Under the pieces are notes generated by a model. It was not told the origin of the DNA and ran no database searches. It saw only the letters and a program-made list of their open reading frames with translations. Shown in pieces: positions 45,064 through 53,605 of a DNA stretch of 64,000 bases. Both the position numbers and the translations under genes were made by a program. Within the stretch, counting starts at the first letter, position 1, and every line of letters starts with the position of its first letter. The DNA comes from Planomicrobium sp. Y74 (GTDB lineage Bacteria; Bacillota; Bacilli; Bacillales_A; Planococcaceae), in contig NZ_RCWH01000004.1 of assembly GCF_003668635.1 (NCBI RefSeq), positions 310,001 to 374,000 of the forward strand. Direction: 5' to 3'.

Positions 45064-45915
45064 ATGTTTCGTGGTTTATACACCGCCACATCAGGGATGA
45101 TGGCGAATAACAGACAGCAGCAAGTGCTGACAAACAACCTGGCAAATGCCATGACCCCCGGTTTCAAAAAAGACCAATCCGTCATGCGCGCATTTCCTGC
45201 CCAATTGATCAAAGCGATGGAATCCGGTGGAACTACAGTTGGAGGAGCAAAACTTCCAGCTTCGCAAAAACACATCGGTTCACTTCATACAGGAGTTTAC
45301 ACACAGGAAGGAATCCCTTCTTTCACACAAGGTGCTTTAAAAAATACAGGAAATTCTACAGATTTAGCGTTGCTCAGTTCGTCGCTTCCGGTCAACCCGG
45401 AGACTGGACAGCAAGGGGCTGTAAGCTTCGCAGTGTCACTGCCGAACAATGAAATCCGCTATACTCAAAACGGACAATTTACTGTTGACAATGCCGGATT
45501 CCTGACAACAGCTGAAGGATTCAACGTTTTGAATCAAGACTTACAGCCTATTCAGGTCAATTCCACTGAATTTACAATCGGTGAAGGTGGACAAGTTACA
45601 TTGGCTGACGGCACTGTAAATAATTCCCTGTTTTTATCCTACACTGAAAATCCGCAACAATTTATCAAAGAAGGCCAGAATCTTCTGCGCTGGGCCGGCG
45701 ATCCCGCTTTGGCTCCCGTGTCGATTGAACTTGCCGGGCTCGGCAATACCGGCCCCCTTGTTCAGCAGGGATATATTGAACAATCGAATGTTGATTTAAC
45801 GCAGACCATGACCGATATGATGAAAACTTACCGCGGATTCGAATCAAACCAGAAAATAATCCAGGCCTATGATCGCAGTATGGAAAAAGCGGTCAATGAA
45901 ATCGGCCGTGTATAA
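45064..45915 (+). CDS. flhO: Flagellar rod/hook-basal body protein FlhO (FlgF/FlgG-like)
   Basis: The 283-residue protein starts at ATG 45064 after GAGAGGAAG; an upstream frame lacks such a site. It has the rod N-terminus MFRGLYTATSGMMANNRQQQ with LTNNLANAMTPGFKKD, and the C-terminal EQSNVDLTQTMTDMMKTYRG. B. subtilis flhO-flhP encode distal rod proteins. It is divergent from flgB and 17 nt from the second gene, with a weak promoter (TTGTCA and TATGCT) around 44992-45021. Confidence 0.9.
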   Translation: MFRGLYTATSGMMANNRQQQVLTNNLANAMTPGFKKDQSVMRAFPAQLIKAMESGGTTVGGAKLPASQKHIGSLHTGVYTQEGIPSFTQGALKNTGNSTDLALLSSSLPVNPETGQQGAVSFAVSLPNNEIRYTQNGQFTVDNAGFLTTAEGFNVLNQDLQPIQVNSTEFTIGEGGQVTLADGTVNNSLFLSYTENPQQFIKEGQNLLRWAGDPALAPVSIELAGLGNTGPLVQQGYIEQSNVDLTQTMTDMMKTYRGFESNQKIIQAYDRSMEKAVNEIGRV

Positions 45916-45931
45916 TGGGAGGCCCAGCTAA

Positions 45932-46771
45932 ATGAATATCCAGATGAATTCCGCGGCTTCCTCTATGCGCGAATTGCAGAAAAAAATCGATACAATCGCT
46001 AATAATATCGCGAACGTCAATACCACCGGCTACAAACGGCAGGAAGCGAATTTCGCCGACGCCCTGGTGCAATCGTTCGAAAAACAAGCTGGCCCACTGG
46101 AAGCTGGACGCCAAACACCAAACGGCATCCGCATCGGCGCTGGCGCAACCGTTTCACAGATTGCCCTTCGCACCAATCAAGGTTCTGCTGTCCAAACCGG
46201 CCGCGAACTCGATTTCATGATCACAGGCGAAAACGGATACTTCCGTGTCGAGTCTGACGGAAATACGTATTACACCAAAAACGGCTCGTTCCAATTAACG
46301 CCAGATGCAGCCGGCAACCAGCTGAACCTGGTTACATCGGGCGGCGAAGCCGTGCTCGGCGCGAACAACCAGCCAATCACCATCGACAATGATTACGATA
46401 AAATCACTGTAAATGAAAACGGCACACTTGAAGTAACGTATAAAACTGCCGGCAAGCCAGCGGATGCGTTCCAATTGAGCATCGCTGAAATCAACCGGCC
46501 GGATCTTCTTCAGAAAACCGGCGGCAATCTTTACGAATTGCCGGGCACCGAAGCTGAGCAAGTCGCCAACGGCACCTTGCAGGTTTTGAATCTTGCCGAC
46601 GGAAATGACGGGACGATTCGTGTCGGCCAAGGGGCACTCGAAATGTCCAACGTCGACTTGACCAATGAAATGACCGAATTAATCGCTACTCAGCGTTTGC
46701 TGCAATCGCAAAGCAAGGCGATTTCATTTGCTGATGATATGCGCGGGCTTGTAAATACGATTAGAGGATAG
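45932..46771 (+). CDS. flhP: Flagellar rod/hook-basal body protein FlhP (FlgG-like)
   Basis: The 279-residue protein has the rod motif SMRELQKKIDTIANNIANVN with TTGYKRQEANFADA at its N-terminus and GALEMSNVDLTNEMTELIAT at its C-terminus. It follows flhO in the same unit, which ends at a perfect terminator just after the stop. Confidence 0.92.
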   Translation: MNIQMNSAASSMRELQKKIDTIANNIANVNTTGYKRQEANFADALVQSFEKQAGPLEAGRQTPNGIRIGAGATVSQIALRTNQGSAVQTGRELDFMITGENGYFRVESDGNTYYTKNGSFQLTPDAAGNQLNLVTSGGEAVLGANNQPITIDNDYDKITVNENGTLEVTYKTAGKPADAFQLSIAEINRPDLLQKTGGNLYELPGTEAEQVANGTLQVLNLADGNDGTIRVGQGALEMSNVDLTNEMTELIATQRLLQSQSKAISFADDMRGLVNTIRG

Positions 46772-46775
46772 AAAT

Positions 46776-46813
46776 AAAAGCTTGCAACCCATAGTATAGG
46801 GTTGCAAGCTTTT
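46776..46813 (+). terminator. Terminator of flhO-flhP
   Basis: AAAAGCTTGCAACCC and GGGTTGCAAGCTTTT form a 15-bp perfect stem around ATAGTATA. Confidence 0.92.
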
Positions 46814-46835
46814 CTCATTTCTGGATTTTTGTAAT

Positions 46836-46873
46836 TTTTCTGTTAAGTTTTGGGTTGAAAACTTAACAGAAAA
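46836..46873. repeat. Isolated 16-bp perfect inverted repeat
   Basis: TTTTCTGTTAAGTTTT (46836-46851) faces AAAACTTAACAGAAAA (46858-46873) across GGGTTG. It lies between two ordinary terminators in a gene-free stretch of 275 bp. It is AT-rich and could be an extra terminator or the core of a small RNA; I cannot decide. Confidence 0.6.
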
Positions 46874-47002
46874 GAATATCACCATACACGTTGATTCCGT
46901 TTTTTGATCTATGCCCAAATGCTAAAAATTACTACAAAAAAGGACCTCTCTAACGCAGCCAGTTGCTTCTTTTTTCGTTTACTCCCAACTCCCCCAAAAC
47001 AC

Positions 47003-47032
47003 AAAAAAGAGCGTCGCCACAATGGCAACGCT
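47003..47032 (-). terminator. Terminator of the yvyF-flgL operon
   Basis: On the minus strand AGCGTTGCCA and TGGCGACGCT form the stem (one mismatch), followed by TTTTTT, just after flgL. Confidence 0.9.
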
Positions 47033-47046
47033 CCTTCTCTCATTTA

Positions 47047-47925
47047 TTATCTTAAAAAGTCCATCAAAGTTGGCTGAATGATTTTTGCTGATGCAGCAAG
47101 ACTCGCCTGGTACAGGCTTTCTTCGCTTTTCAGCTTTGTAATCGCTTCGGCGATGTCAATGTCTTCGATCTTCGACAGCATTTGCTTCAACTCGAGCGTG
47201 CTTCCGGAGATGCGGTTTTCGACAGCTTCGACGCGGTTTTTACGAGCTCCGACTTCAGCAGCTTTTTGCAGCATCTGGTCGACTCCGCTGTCGATTTTAT
47301 CCAAGGAGACTTTTTCGCCGGCACGCAGGTTTTGCGCTGCTTCCGACAGTTTCGCAAAGAGGCCATCTTGTCCTTCACCGAATAATTCGCCCGCCTTCAC
47401 GCCAACTTCCAGCGTCAAGCCGTCTGCAATCGTAAAAGTTTTCAATTTCACATCCGCGAAATTAGCTGTTTCATGCGAGTTTTTGTCTGCATAAGGCGCA
47501 TTTTTCGTATCCGTACCATTGAAAAGGTAATTGCCGTTCACTTGTGTGTTGGCAAACTGGCGAAGCTGCTCAGTCAATTCTTCGACTTCCGTCGCAACGA
47601 TATTGCGGTCTTCATCGTTCAATGTACCGTTATTTCCTTGAACAGACAATTCGCGCACACGCTGCATGACATTCACCATGCTGTTGATGGTCTGATCCGT
47701 TTCATCCAGCACCAAATTGGCTTCACTCGTATTGCGCTCGTATTGGCCATTTGCCGAAATGGCTGACTTCAATTGCATCGCTTGGCTCACGCCGTGCGGA
47801 TCGTCTGAAGGTTTATGAATTTGCTTGCCTGTCGAAGCGTCGTTATACGCTTTATTCAGGCGGCTCATGTTCTGGCTGACATGGTTCATTGAATTCTGGT
47901 GTAGCATCTGATGTGAAATTCTCAT
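47047..47925 (-). CDS. flgL: Flagellar hook-filament junction protein FlgL
   Basis: The 292-residue flagellin-like protein begins MRISHQMLHQNSMNHVSQNM and has SGKQIHKPSDDPHGV-type and INSMVNVMQRVRELSVQGNN segments. It ends ASAKIIQPTLMDFLR. It caps the hook together with FlgK, encoded upstream. Confidence 0.95.
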   Translation of the reverse strand: MRISHQMLHQNSMNHVSQNMSRLNKAYNDASTGKQIHKPSDDPHGVSQAMQLKSAISANGQYERNTSEANLVLDETDQTINSMVNVMQRVRELSVQGNNGTLNDEDRNIVATEVEELTEQLRQFANTQVNGNYLFNGTDTKNAPYADKNSHETANFADVKLKTFTIADGLTLEVGVKAGELFGEGQDGLFAKLSEAAQNLRAGEKVSLDKIDSGVDQMLQKAAEVGARKNRVEAVENRISGSTLELKQMLSKIEDIDIAEAITKLKSEESLYQASLAASAKIIQPTLMDFLR

Positions 47926-47950
47926 TTTACTTACCTCCGGTTACCGATTA

Positions 47951-49195
47951 TTAACGTGCAGCCATCCGGTTAATAATCGTATCAAGCATCTGATCCGTCG
48001 TCGATATCAGCCGAGCTGCGGCACTATATGAATGTTGGAATTTAACTAGATTGGCCATTTCTTCATCCAAAGAAACGCCTGTTACAGATTGTCGGCGATT
48101 TTCCGTTGCCTGCAATGTCGTTTCGAAGTTCGCAACCGAGCGGGTTGCCGATTGGCTTTGTGCTCCTAATGTACTGACAAGCTTCTGGTAGTCAGACTTT
48201 ACGCCTTTAATGTCTGTCTCCATCTCCGCTGTCGGTGCGCCAAGTGTTGCTCCAAAGTCAACTGCCATAGCGGCAATGCTTGCCGTGTTGCTGAACAGCG
48301 GCGTACCGCCTTCTGTTTTATTGTTGGCAGCTGCAAATGTTGTTGCTACTGAAATCAATGCAGTGTGGTTTTCCTGCACTTTATTTTCTGCTGCAATCAA
48401 ACCGGCAATTTTCCCGCCTGTTACTTCGGTAGTACCGTCAATCTCGCTTACTGTTGTACCAGTAACGAGGGCAAGCGGTGCGCCTTCTTTTTGGACCAAA
48501 TTAATGTTATAAGCACCGTTCGACTGCGCATCCACTTTAATCGGTGCAAGTGCCGATAATTTCTCGACGAGCACATCGCGCTGATCTTTCAAATCATTCG
48601 ACCCATTGCCGCCGCGGACAATCGATTCGTTTAGTGAAGCGATCTGTTTCAAATAATCATTCGCTTCAGAAATTGCCGCTGCTTTTTGCTCGCCTAAATC
48701 GATTTTCATGTTTGCCATCGAGCTGTCCATCGACTGGGCTGCTTCAACAAATGCCTGCGCACGTTCTTTTACAACCGCTTGTGCAGACACACTGTCCGGG
48801 TTATTCGAAAGGTCCTGCCATGCGTTCCACAATTGATCCATTGCCGCGTTCAAACCGGAATCACTTGGTTCATTGATAATCGATTCCAAACGGTCAAACG
48901 CCGCTTGTTTTGTCTGTGCATCTGCAAGTGTAGCAGATTGATCGCGGTATTGATTATCCAGGAAACGGTCCCGCACACGCGTGATCGAGTCGATGGAAAC
49001 GCCTGAACCAAGCTGGCCAGGATTCGTGCTGTTCGTCCAGACATCCAGTGAAGGAGTCGTGCTCTGGTTCACCTGCTGGCGCGAATAGCCTTTCGTATTG
49101 GCGTTGGCGATGTTATGACCGGTCGTTGCAATGCTTGCCTGCCCGACGCTCAAGGCGCGTTTTCCAGTCTCTAATCCGTGAAATGTTGAAACCAT
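47951..49195 (-). CDS. flgK: Flagellar hook-filament junction protein FlgK
   Basis: The 414-residue protein has the N-terminal motif LETGKRALSVGQASIATTGH followed by NIANANTKGYSRQQ, and the C-terminal FQHSYSAAARLISTTDQMLDTI. It is about 90 residues shorter than B. subtilis FlgK, mainly in the outer domain. It follows flgN, its chaperone. Confidence 0.94.
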   Translation of the reverse strand: MVSTFHGLETGKRALSVGQASIATTGHNIANANTKGYSRQQVNQSTTPSLDVWTNSTNPGQLGSGVSIDSITRVRDRFLDNQYRDQSATLADAQTKQAAFDRLESIINEPSDSGLNAAMDQLWNAWQDLSNNPDSVSAQAVVKERAQAFVEAAQSMDSSMANMKIDLGEQKAAAISEANDYLKQIASLNESIVRGGNGSNDLKDQRDVLVEKLSALAPIKVDAQSNGAYNINLVQKEGAPLALVTGTTVSEIDGTTEVTGGKIAGLIAAENKVQENHTALISVATTFAAANNKTEGGTPLFSNTASIAAMAVDFGATLGAPTAEMETDIKGVKSDYQKLVSTLGAQSQSATRSVANFETTLQATENRRQSVTGVSLDEEMANLVKFQHSYSAAARLISTTDQMLDTIINRMAAR

Positions 49196-49219
49196 GTGTT
49201 TCCCTTCCTTCTGCTCCGT

Positions 49220-49708
49220 TCAGGCTTTCGTATCGAAAAAGCCGCGGTTGCCTGTTTGTGATTTTTGGCCGGCTTGGCCCATCGGTGATTGGTAATTGAA
49301 TTGCTGCTGTTGTGACTTGGTGATCTGGTCAATCATATGTTGTACAAAGCTCATGGAATCTTTCAGCAGGCGGTCATTGACTTTGTTTTTCGCCTGCAAT
49401 TCCGCGGTGAGCTCCTGTAATGTTTTCAATTGGGATTCGATCTTTTGTCTTGCCTGTCCATCGGGAATTTGATCCAGATATGACTGGAAGTTTGCTGCAG
49501 AAGAATCCTGCGCATAACTTTCCATTGCTGCCATCCGTTCTTGTTCCGCTTGTTCGAGCTGTTTGACCAGCTTCTTTTCTTCTTTTGTTACCCCGTTCAA
49601 ACTGTCCACATTGCGCTCGATCAATGCTGCTTTCTTATTGTCAGCGCATGTGATGAGCTGCTGTTGGACGTCTATTAATTGATCCAGTGCCGTGACCATC
49701 GCATTCAA
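49220..49708 (-). CDS. flgN: FlgN-like export chaperone
   Basis: The protein of about 162 residues is a helical coiled coil (KEEKKLVKQLEQAEQERMAA, then LLKDSMSFVQHMIDQI), as expected for FlgN, the chaperone of FlgK and FlgL. The start is uncertain: GTG 49720 sits against the AAAGGAG site, while TTG 49708 has normal spacing and is preferred. Order flgM-flgN-flgK-flgL supports the assignment. Confidence 0.87.
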   Translation of the reverse strand: MNAMVTALDQLIDVQQQLITCADNKKAALIERNVDSLNGVTKEEKKLVKQLEQAEQERMAAMESYAQDSSAANFQSYLDQIPDGQARQKIESQLKTLQELTAELQAKNKVNDRLLKDSMSFVQHMIDQITKSQQQQFNYQSPMGQAGQKSQTGNRGFFDTKA

Positions 49709-49738
49709 TATCCGACACACTCCTTTTAACTAAACGTT

Positions 49739-50005
49739 TTATTTTCCATACCAGAAATCAAACATCTTTTCTGCCACTTTCTCATTGTTCACCTGGTATT
49801 CACCAGACTGGACCTGGGCTTTCAGCGCCTGAATCTTTTCATGGCGCTCAAATTCCGCTTTGCTTTCGAACATCTGCTGAGCTTCATTTGAAATCTGCAG
49901 CTGGTCTTCCTTTTGCAATGGCTTCGCTTTATCCACTTTCGAAACCTGCATCTGCTTTTGGTAAGATTGAATAAAGGAAGAACCGTTTGTTTTATCGATA
50001 TTCAT
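49739..50005 (-). CDS. flgM: Anti-sigma-28 factor FlgM
   Basis: The 88-residue protein begins MNIDKTNGSSFIQSYQKQM and ends in the sigma-binding helices SGEYQVNNEKVAEKMFDFW. It holds SigD inactive until export through the finished hook. ATG 50005 is correct because the longer frame lies within yvyF; GGGGCGGTGAAGG provides the ribosome site. The gene is the second of a sigma-D operon, so FlgM is feedback controlled. Confidence 0.92.
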   Translation of the reverse strand: MNIDKTNGSSFIQSYQKQMQVSKVDKAKPLQKEDQLQISNEAQQMFESKAEFERHEKIQALKAQVQSGEYQVNNEKVAEKMFDFWYGK

Positions 50006-50031
50006 TCCTTCACCGCCCCATCTTTTATATT

Positions 50032-50466
50032 TTAATTTCTTAGTTTCCAATATCGCGCCGTCTGAGCATGCTCGTTCGGCCTGTTCGCTTCTTCCAGGAA
50101 TTTTTCTGCCTTCAAAGTCTTGTTGACCTCGGCAGTGAAGTCCTCGAAACAGCTGTTGCACAGCATCTGCCTCTTGATAAGAGTACCACAATGTGCACAT
50201 CCGTAACCCAGATTCGGGTAATCTTCGACGTAGATCCGGCCGTCCCGGATGAAATCCGCGATCCGTTTTTCCGCTACGTCTGTGAAAGTGCTGATTTCTT
50301 CAATTGAAGCGAACCGGTTTTCCTCAACTTTCAGGAAATCGGTGATGACCTTGAACTCCTGCTCCATTTCCTTGTAGCAATCCAAGCAATAGTCCGTATG
50401 ATCCTTCAAAAATAACTTCCCGCAAATCGTGCAGTTAGCTAATCGATCTGACTGCATAATAATCAC
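50032..50466 (-). CDS. yvyF: YvyF family flagellar operon protein
   Basis: The 144-residue protein has two CxxC-type clusters (CTICGKLF...CLDCYKE and CAHCGTLI...CNSCFED), probably two zinc ribbons. Between them is a helix-turn-helix-like part (FTDVAEKRIADFIRDGRIYV). This is the TIGR03826/YvyF family found with flgM; its function is unknown. The start is GTG 50466 or ATG 50457. It is the first gene after a sigma-D promoter. Confidence 0.9.
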   Translation of the reverse strand: MIIMQSDRLANCTICGKLFLKDHTDYCLDCYKEMEQEFKVITDFLKVEENRFASIEEISTFTDVAEKRIADFIRDGRIYVEDYPNLGYGCAHCGTLIKRQMLCNSCFEDFTAEVNKTLKAEKFLEEANRPNEHAQTARYWKLRN

Positions 50467-50486
50467 CCAGTTCCTTTATATAGTAA

Positions 50487-50513
50487 GTATCGGCATATTT
50501 CGCGGTTTGTTTA
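50487..50513 (-). promoter_or_regulatory. Sigma-D promoter of yvyF-flgM-flgN-flgK-flgL
   Basis: On the minus strand TAAA (50510-50513), 15 bp, then GCCGATAC (50487-50494): a perfect fit to the sigma-28 consensus. Confidence 0.93.
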
Positions 50514-50538
50514 GTGTTTTTTCAAATTGCTTTTTCAA

Positions 50539-50967
50539 TTACTGAACTTTAAATTCAGTAACCAGTACGCGGTCCACTCCTCCGGTCTGGATAATGTCCG
50601 CTAATTTCCCTTTCAACTGCTCTTCCAGTTCAGCAATGCCTTCCTGTCCGACCAATTCTTCTTTCGTAAATCCAGCCACTGTTGAAATGATGGCTGCCCG
50701 TACTTCCGGCGTCCGCTTCGCAGCTTCTTCCTTCGCTTTTTCACTGTCCAATAAAATATTGAATTGGACGATCCCGAAATTCGGCGATGCCAAGTTTGTT
50801 GTTATTACGTCTGTATCAATGCTCATTGCTGCCAGCTCTTCCGCTGAAGGCTGCTTTTCTTTCTCCGAAGAGCCTTCAGCGTCTTTTCCTAAGAAAAAGA
50901 ACGCGCCCGCTCCTGCTGCACCAAGTACAAGCAATGAAATAAGCAAGACTTTCATCATTTTCCCCAT
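50539..50967 (-). CDS. fliL: Flagellar basal body-associated protein FliL
   Basis: The 142-residue protein has one N-terminal helix (VLLISLLVLGAAGAGAFFFL) and the FliL domain (NFGIVQFNILLDSEKAKEEA, RVLVTEFKVQ at the end). FliL rings surround the stator and raise torque. ATG 50967 follows AGAGGTG. It lies behind motB rather than between flbD and fliM, a rearrangement compared with B. subtilis that pairs it with its functional partner, the stator. Confidence 0.9.
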   Translation of the reverse strand: MGKMMKVLLISLLVLGAAGAGAFFFLGKDAEGSSEKEKQPSAEELAAMSIDTDVITTNLASPNFGIVQFNILLDSEKAKEEAAKRTPEVRAAIISTVAGFTKEELVGQEGIAELEEQLKGKLADIIQTGGVDRVLVTEFKVQ

Positions 50968-50986
50968 AACGCACCTCTTTTTGCTA

Positions 50987-51826
50987 TTAGTCTGTTTCTT
51001 CATGTGTATACAATGAAATCAAAACTTCCACCCGGCGATTTTCCGCGCGGCCTTCCGCTGTATCATTGCTGGCAATCGGCTGATGCTCCGCAAAGCCGGT
51101 TGCGCTGAATTTAGTCGGATCCAAATCATTGTTTTCTAAAAGAATTTTCATGAAGTTGATGGCACGCGCCGAACTCAATTCCCAGTTAGACGGGAATTTA
51201 TCGGAAGTTGACGGAATGTTATCCGTATGCCCTTCGATGAAAATGCTGCGCGGCGGATCTGTCACCAGCAACTTGCCGATTTCTTCCGCGACTGTACGCG
51301 AGCCTTCTGAAATGTCAGCACTTCCTGACCGGTAAAGTACGCCGTCCTTAATTTTCAGCACCAGGCCTTTGGACGTCAGTTCCGCTTCCAGTTTATCTTC
51401 CATATTGCGTTCTGCAATATAGGCTTTCACTTTATCCTGTATCGCCGCAAGTTCTTTATAATCTTCCGCCAGAGCCAATTGCTCGATCTCTTCGGCAGTC
51501 ATTTCAATCTTGTCGTCAATTTCCTCTTCTACTTCCGGCGGTGTTGTCGCTTCCCCTTCGGTCGGATCGACATCATTCGGTTCCGCAAGCTTCGATGTTT
51601 CTTCAAATGTTTCAACCGCTGATTGTTGATCTAAAATCCCTGTTCCGCCTTGAAGTTCCTGGTTAAATGAATCTGAAATCTCCTGGAATTTCTGTGAGTT
51701 CACTTCACTTGCCGCGAACAGCACGATGAATAAAGCGAGCAGCAAGGTTAAAACGTCTGCGTATGGGATCAGCCAGGATTCATCTACGTGATCTTCATGT
51801 TTTTTCTTACGCTTCAACGCCGACAC
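50987..51826 (-). CDS. motB: Flagellar stator protein MotB
   Basis: The 279-residue protein has a membrane helix with the proton-binding Asp context WLIPYADVLTLLLALFIVLF. A plug and linker follow, then an OmpA-like peptidoglycan-binding domain (IFIEGHTDNIPS, NWELSSARAINFMKILLE, AENRRVEVLI). The first in-frame start, GTG 51826, overlaps motA by 20 nt; TTG 51817 is better spaced from GAAGGTG. Confidence 0.94.
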   Translation of the reverse strand: MSALKRKKKHEDHVDESWLIPYADVLTLLLALFIVLFAASEVNSQKFQEISDSFNQELQGGTGILDQQSAVETFEETSKLAEPNDVDPTEGEATTPPEVEEEIDDKIEMTAEEIEQLALAEDYKELAAIQDKVKAYIAERNMEDKLEAELTSKGLVLKIKDGVLYRSGSADISEGSRTVAEEIGKLLVTDPPRSIFIEGHTDNIPSTSDKFPSNWELSSARAINFMKILLENNDLDPTKFSATGFAEHQPIASNDTAEGRAENRRVEVLISLYTHEETD

Positions 51827-52604
51827 CTTCTTTTACTTCCTCTTCAAGAACACGGTCCTTGAGTGGCAGGTAAGTCAATAGTTTTTCTTCTACCGTACGG
51901 ACCGGCAAGCCTTCATGAACTGCCAGCAAGCCTTCCAGCATAATGCGCTTGGTCCGTGCTTCGTGCTCGGATTTACGCTTTAATTTATTGGCGAATGGAT
52001 GCCACAGAACGTATCCTGAGAAAATCCCGAAAAGTGTCGCGATGAACGCGGCGGAAATCGATTTTCCGAGAAGCGCGATATCGTCGAGGTGGCCAAGCGC
52101 CGCAACCAGTCCGATAACCGCTCCTAGTACCCCAAGGGTCGGTGCATAAGTGCCGGCCTGCGTAAAAATTTTAGCGCCAAGTTCATGTCGTTCTTCCATT
52201 GCCGCGATATCATCTTCCATCATTTCGCGGATTTGCTCCTGCGGCTGGCCGTCAACGACCATTTTCAAGCCGCGCTGTAAAAATGGATCTTCCACTTCTT
52301 CTGCTTTATCTTCCAGAGCCAATAGCCCCTCGCGGCGTGCAAGCATCGCCCACCCCGAGAACATTGGCACCATTTCTTTGATTGATAGGGTTTTGTTTTC
52401 CGAGAAAAGGACTTTGAACAAGCTCGGAATTTTTTTAACTTCTTCCATTGGGAATGCGACCATGATACATGCAATCGTTCCGGCAAAAATGATGACTAGT
52501 GCTGCCGGATTATATAAAGCAATTGGGCTGGAGCCTTTTAAAATCATGCCTCCAACCAAAACGACTATTCCAAGTATTACGCCAATCCAGGATGTCTTAT
52601 CCAC
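51807..52604 (-). CDS. motA: Flagellar stator protein MotA
   Basis: The 265-residue protein has four helices, with the MotA hallmarks FTQAGTYAPTLGVLGAVIGLVAAL and a cytoplasmic loop with charged residues. GTG 52604 follows a GAGGT site. With MotB it forms the ion channel; the residues visible do not let me choose between protons and sodium. No sigma-D box is evident upstream. Confidence 0.94.
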   Translation of the reverse strand: MDKTSWIGVILGIVVLVGGMILKGSSPIALYNPAALVIIFAGTIACIMVAFPMEEVKKIPSLFKVLFSENKTLSIKEMVPMFSGWAMLARREGLLALEDKAEEVEDPFLQRGLKMVVDGQPQEQIREMMEDDIAAMEERHELGAKIFTQAGTYAPTLGVLGAVIGLVAALGHLDDIALLGKSISAAFIATLFGIFSGYVLWHPFANKLKRKSEHEARTKRIMLEGLLAVHEGLPVRTVEEKLLTYLPLKDRVLEEEVKEGVGVEA

Positions 52605-52669
52605 ATCTGCAACCTCATTTCACTGCTTTGTCTCTGTCTAATGTTTCTTGTTGTAAGTAATCAGAAATC

Positions 52670-52780
52670 ACTCCAGGTGGACGCTTTCCGCGGGCATGGC
52701 TTGAGCCTCCTCGGTCGCTGTGCTCCCTGTGGGGTCTCAAGACTCATGCTATTCCCGCAGGAGTCGCCTCCTTCCGCTAT
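52670..52780. repeat. Dispersed Bacillales-type palindromic element
   Basis: The element reads GTGGACGCTTTCCGCGGGC...CTCCCTGTGGGGTCTCAA...CCCGCAGGAGTCGCC...CTTCCGCT. Long arms (GCGGGCATGGCTTGAG against CTCAAGACTCATGC and CCCGC) fold back on each other. I recognise this sequence type from intergenic regions of many Bacillales genomes. It separates motA from fliS. Confidence 0.75.
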
Positions 52781-52819
52781 TTCTTTAAAGTGGATTAAAA
52801 AACTTTTTAAAGAAAAAAA

Positions 52820-53197
52820 TTACTTCCCTTTCACTAATGCCATTGCTTCTTTCCATATGTCGCGAAGTTCTTTGACTTGGCCTTCTACTTCTTCGAGGAT
52901 AGCCAGGTCATTTTTCATGTTCGCTTCCCTTAACTGAAAATGAATATATTCATAAAGCTGTGCGAGATTTTCTGAAATCTCTATATCTTGGTCCAACGTA
53001 ATTATAAACTCTTGAATAATAGCCTGTGCTTTGATCAAGTTTGTATTTTTGTCTTCAAATTTACCTTTGTCCATCGCACGTTTAGCAAGCTTGATGAATT
53101 TCAGGCAGCCATTGTAAAGCATTAGAGTCAGTTCCTGCGGTGATGCTGTAGTGACTGAGTTCTGTTGGTATGTCTGGTAAGGATTATTGATTGCCAA
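52820..53197 (-). CDS. fliS: Flagellin chaperone FliS
   Basis: The 125-residue helical protein begins NPYQTYQQNSVTTASPQEL with TLMLYNGCLKFI, the FliS pattern. It keeps flagellin unfolded for export; in B. subtilis it also binds the FliW-CsrA regulated flagellin pool. The start is TTG 53197 with AAGGAGG. Confidence 0.95.
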   Translation of the reverse strand: MAINNPYQTYQQNSVTTASPQELTLMLYNGCLKFIKLAKRAMDKGKFEDKNTNLIKAQAIIQEFIITLDQDIEISENLAQLYEYIHFQLREANMKNDLAILEEVEGQVKELRDIWKEAMALVKGK

Positions 53198-53215
53198 TTG
53201 TAGAACCTCCTTGTA

Positions 53216-53605
53216 TTACTTCCGCTGATCGATAAATGAGCCTTCGGTGGATTTCGTCTGATACGCACCGACATATTTTTTCGATGCCTGGCTTGTCTGG
53301 TTTAGCCGGTTCATCTGGGTTGTAAAAGATTGATGCAAGCGATTTAATAGCGGCTGCATTTCATCTTCATAACCTTTCAGTTGACTGATGACTTTTTTAT
53401 CTTCAGAAGTCCATTCGAATTCAGCGGCTTTTGTATATTCACTGAGCCCTTCGATGACTGCCTGGCGTCTTTCAAACAGTGCCAGCATTGACTCGATTTG
53501 TCCTGCTTCATTATTATCCATTTTGGTGTGGACCGTTTTTGCCTGTGCATTCAATTTTTCTGTAAGCTCGAGAAATTCAGCCAGTCTAAGTTGATACGCG
53601 TCCAT
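53216..53605 (-). CDS. fliT: FliT-like flagellar chaperone
   Basis: The 129-residue helical protein (KLNAQAKTVHTKMDNNEAGQ; LFERRQAVIEGLSEY) sits between fliD and fliS, where B. subtilis has fliT, the chaperone of FliD. Its ATG overlaps the fliD stop by 1 nt (TAATG). Sequence similarity to FliT is weak, so the call relies mainly on position and form. Confidence 0.75.
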   Translation of the reverse strand: MDAYQLRLAEFLELTEKLNAQAKTVHTKMDNNEAGQIESMLALFERRQAVIEGLSEYTKAAEFEWTSEDKKVISQLKGYEDEMQPLLNRLHQSFTTQMNRLNQTSQASKKYVGAYQTKSTEGSFIDQRK

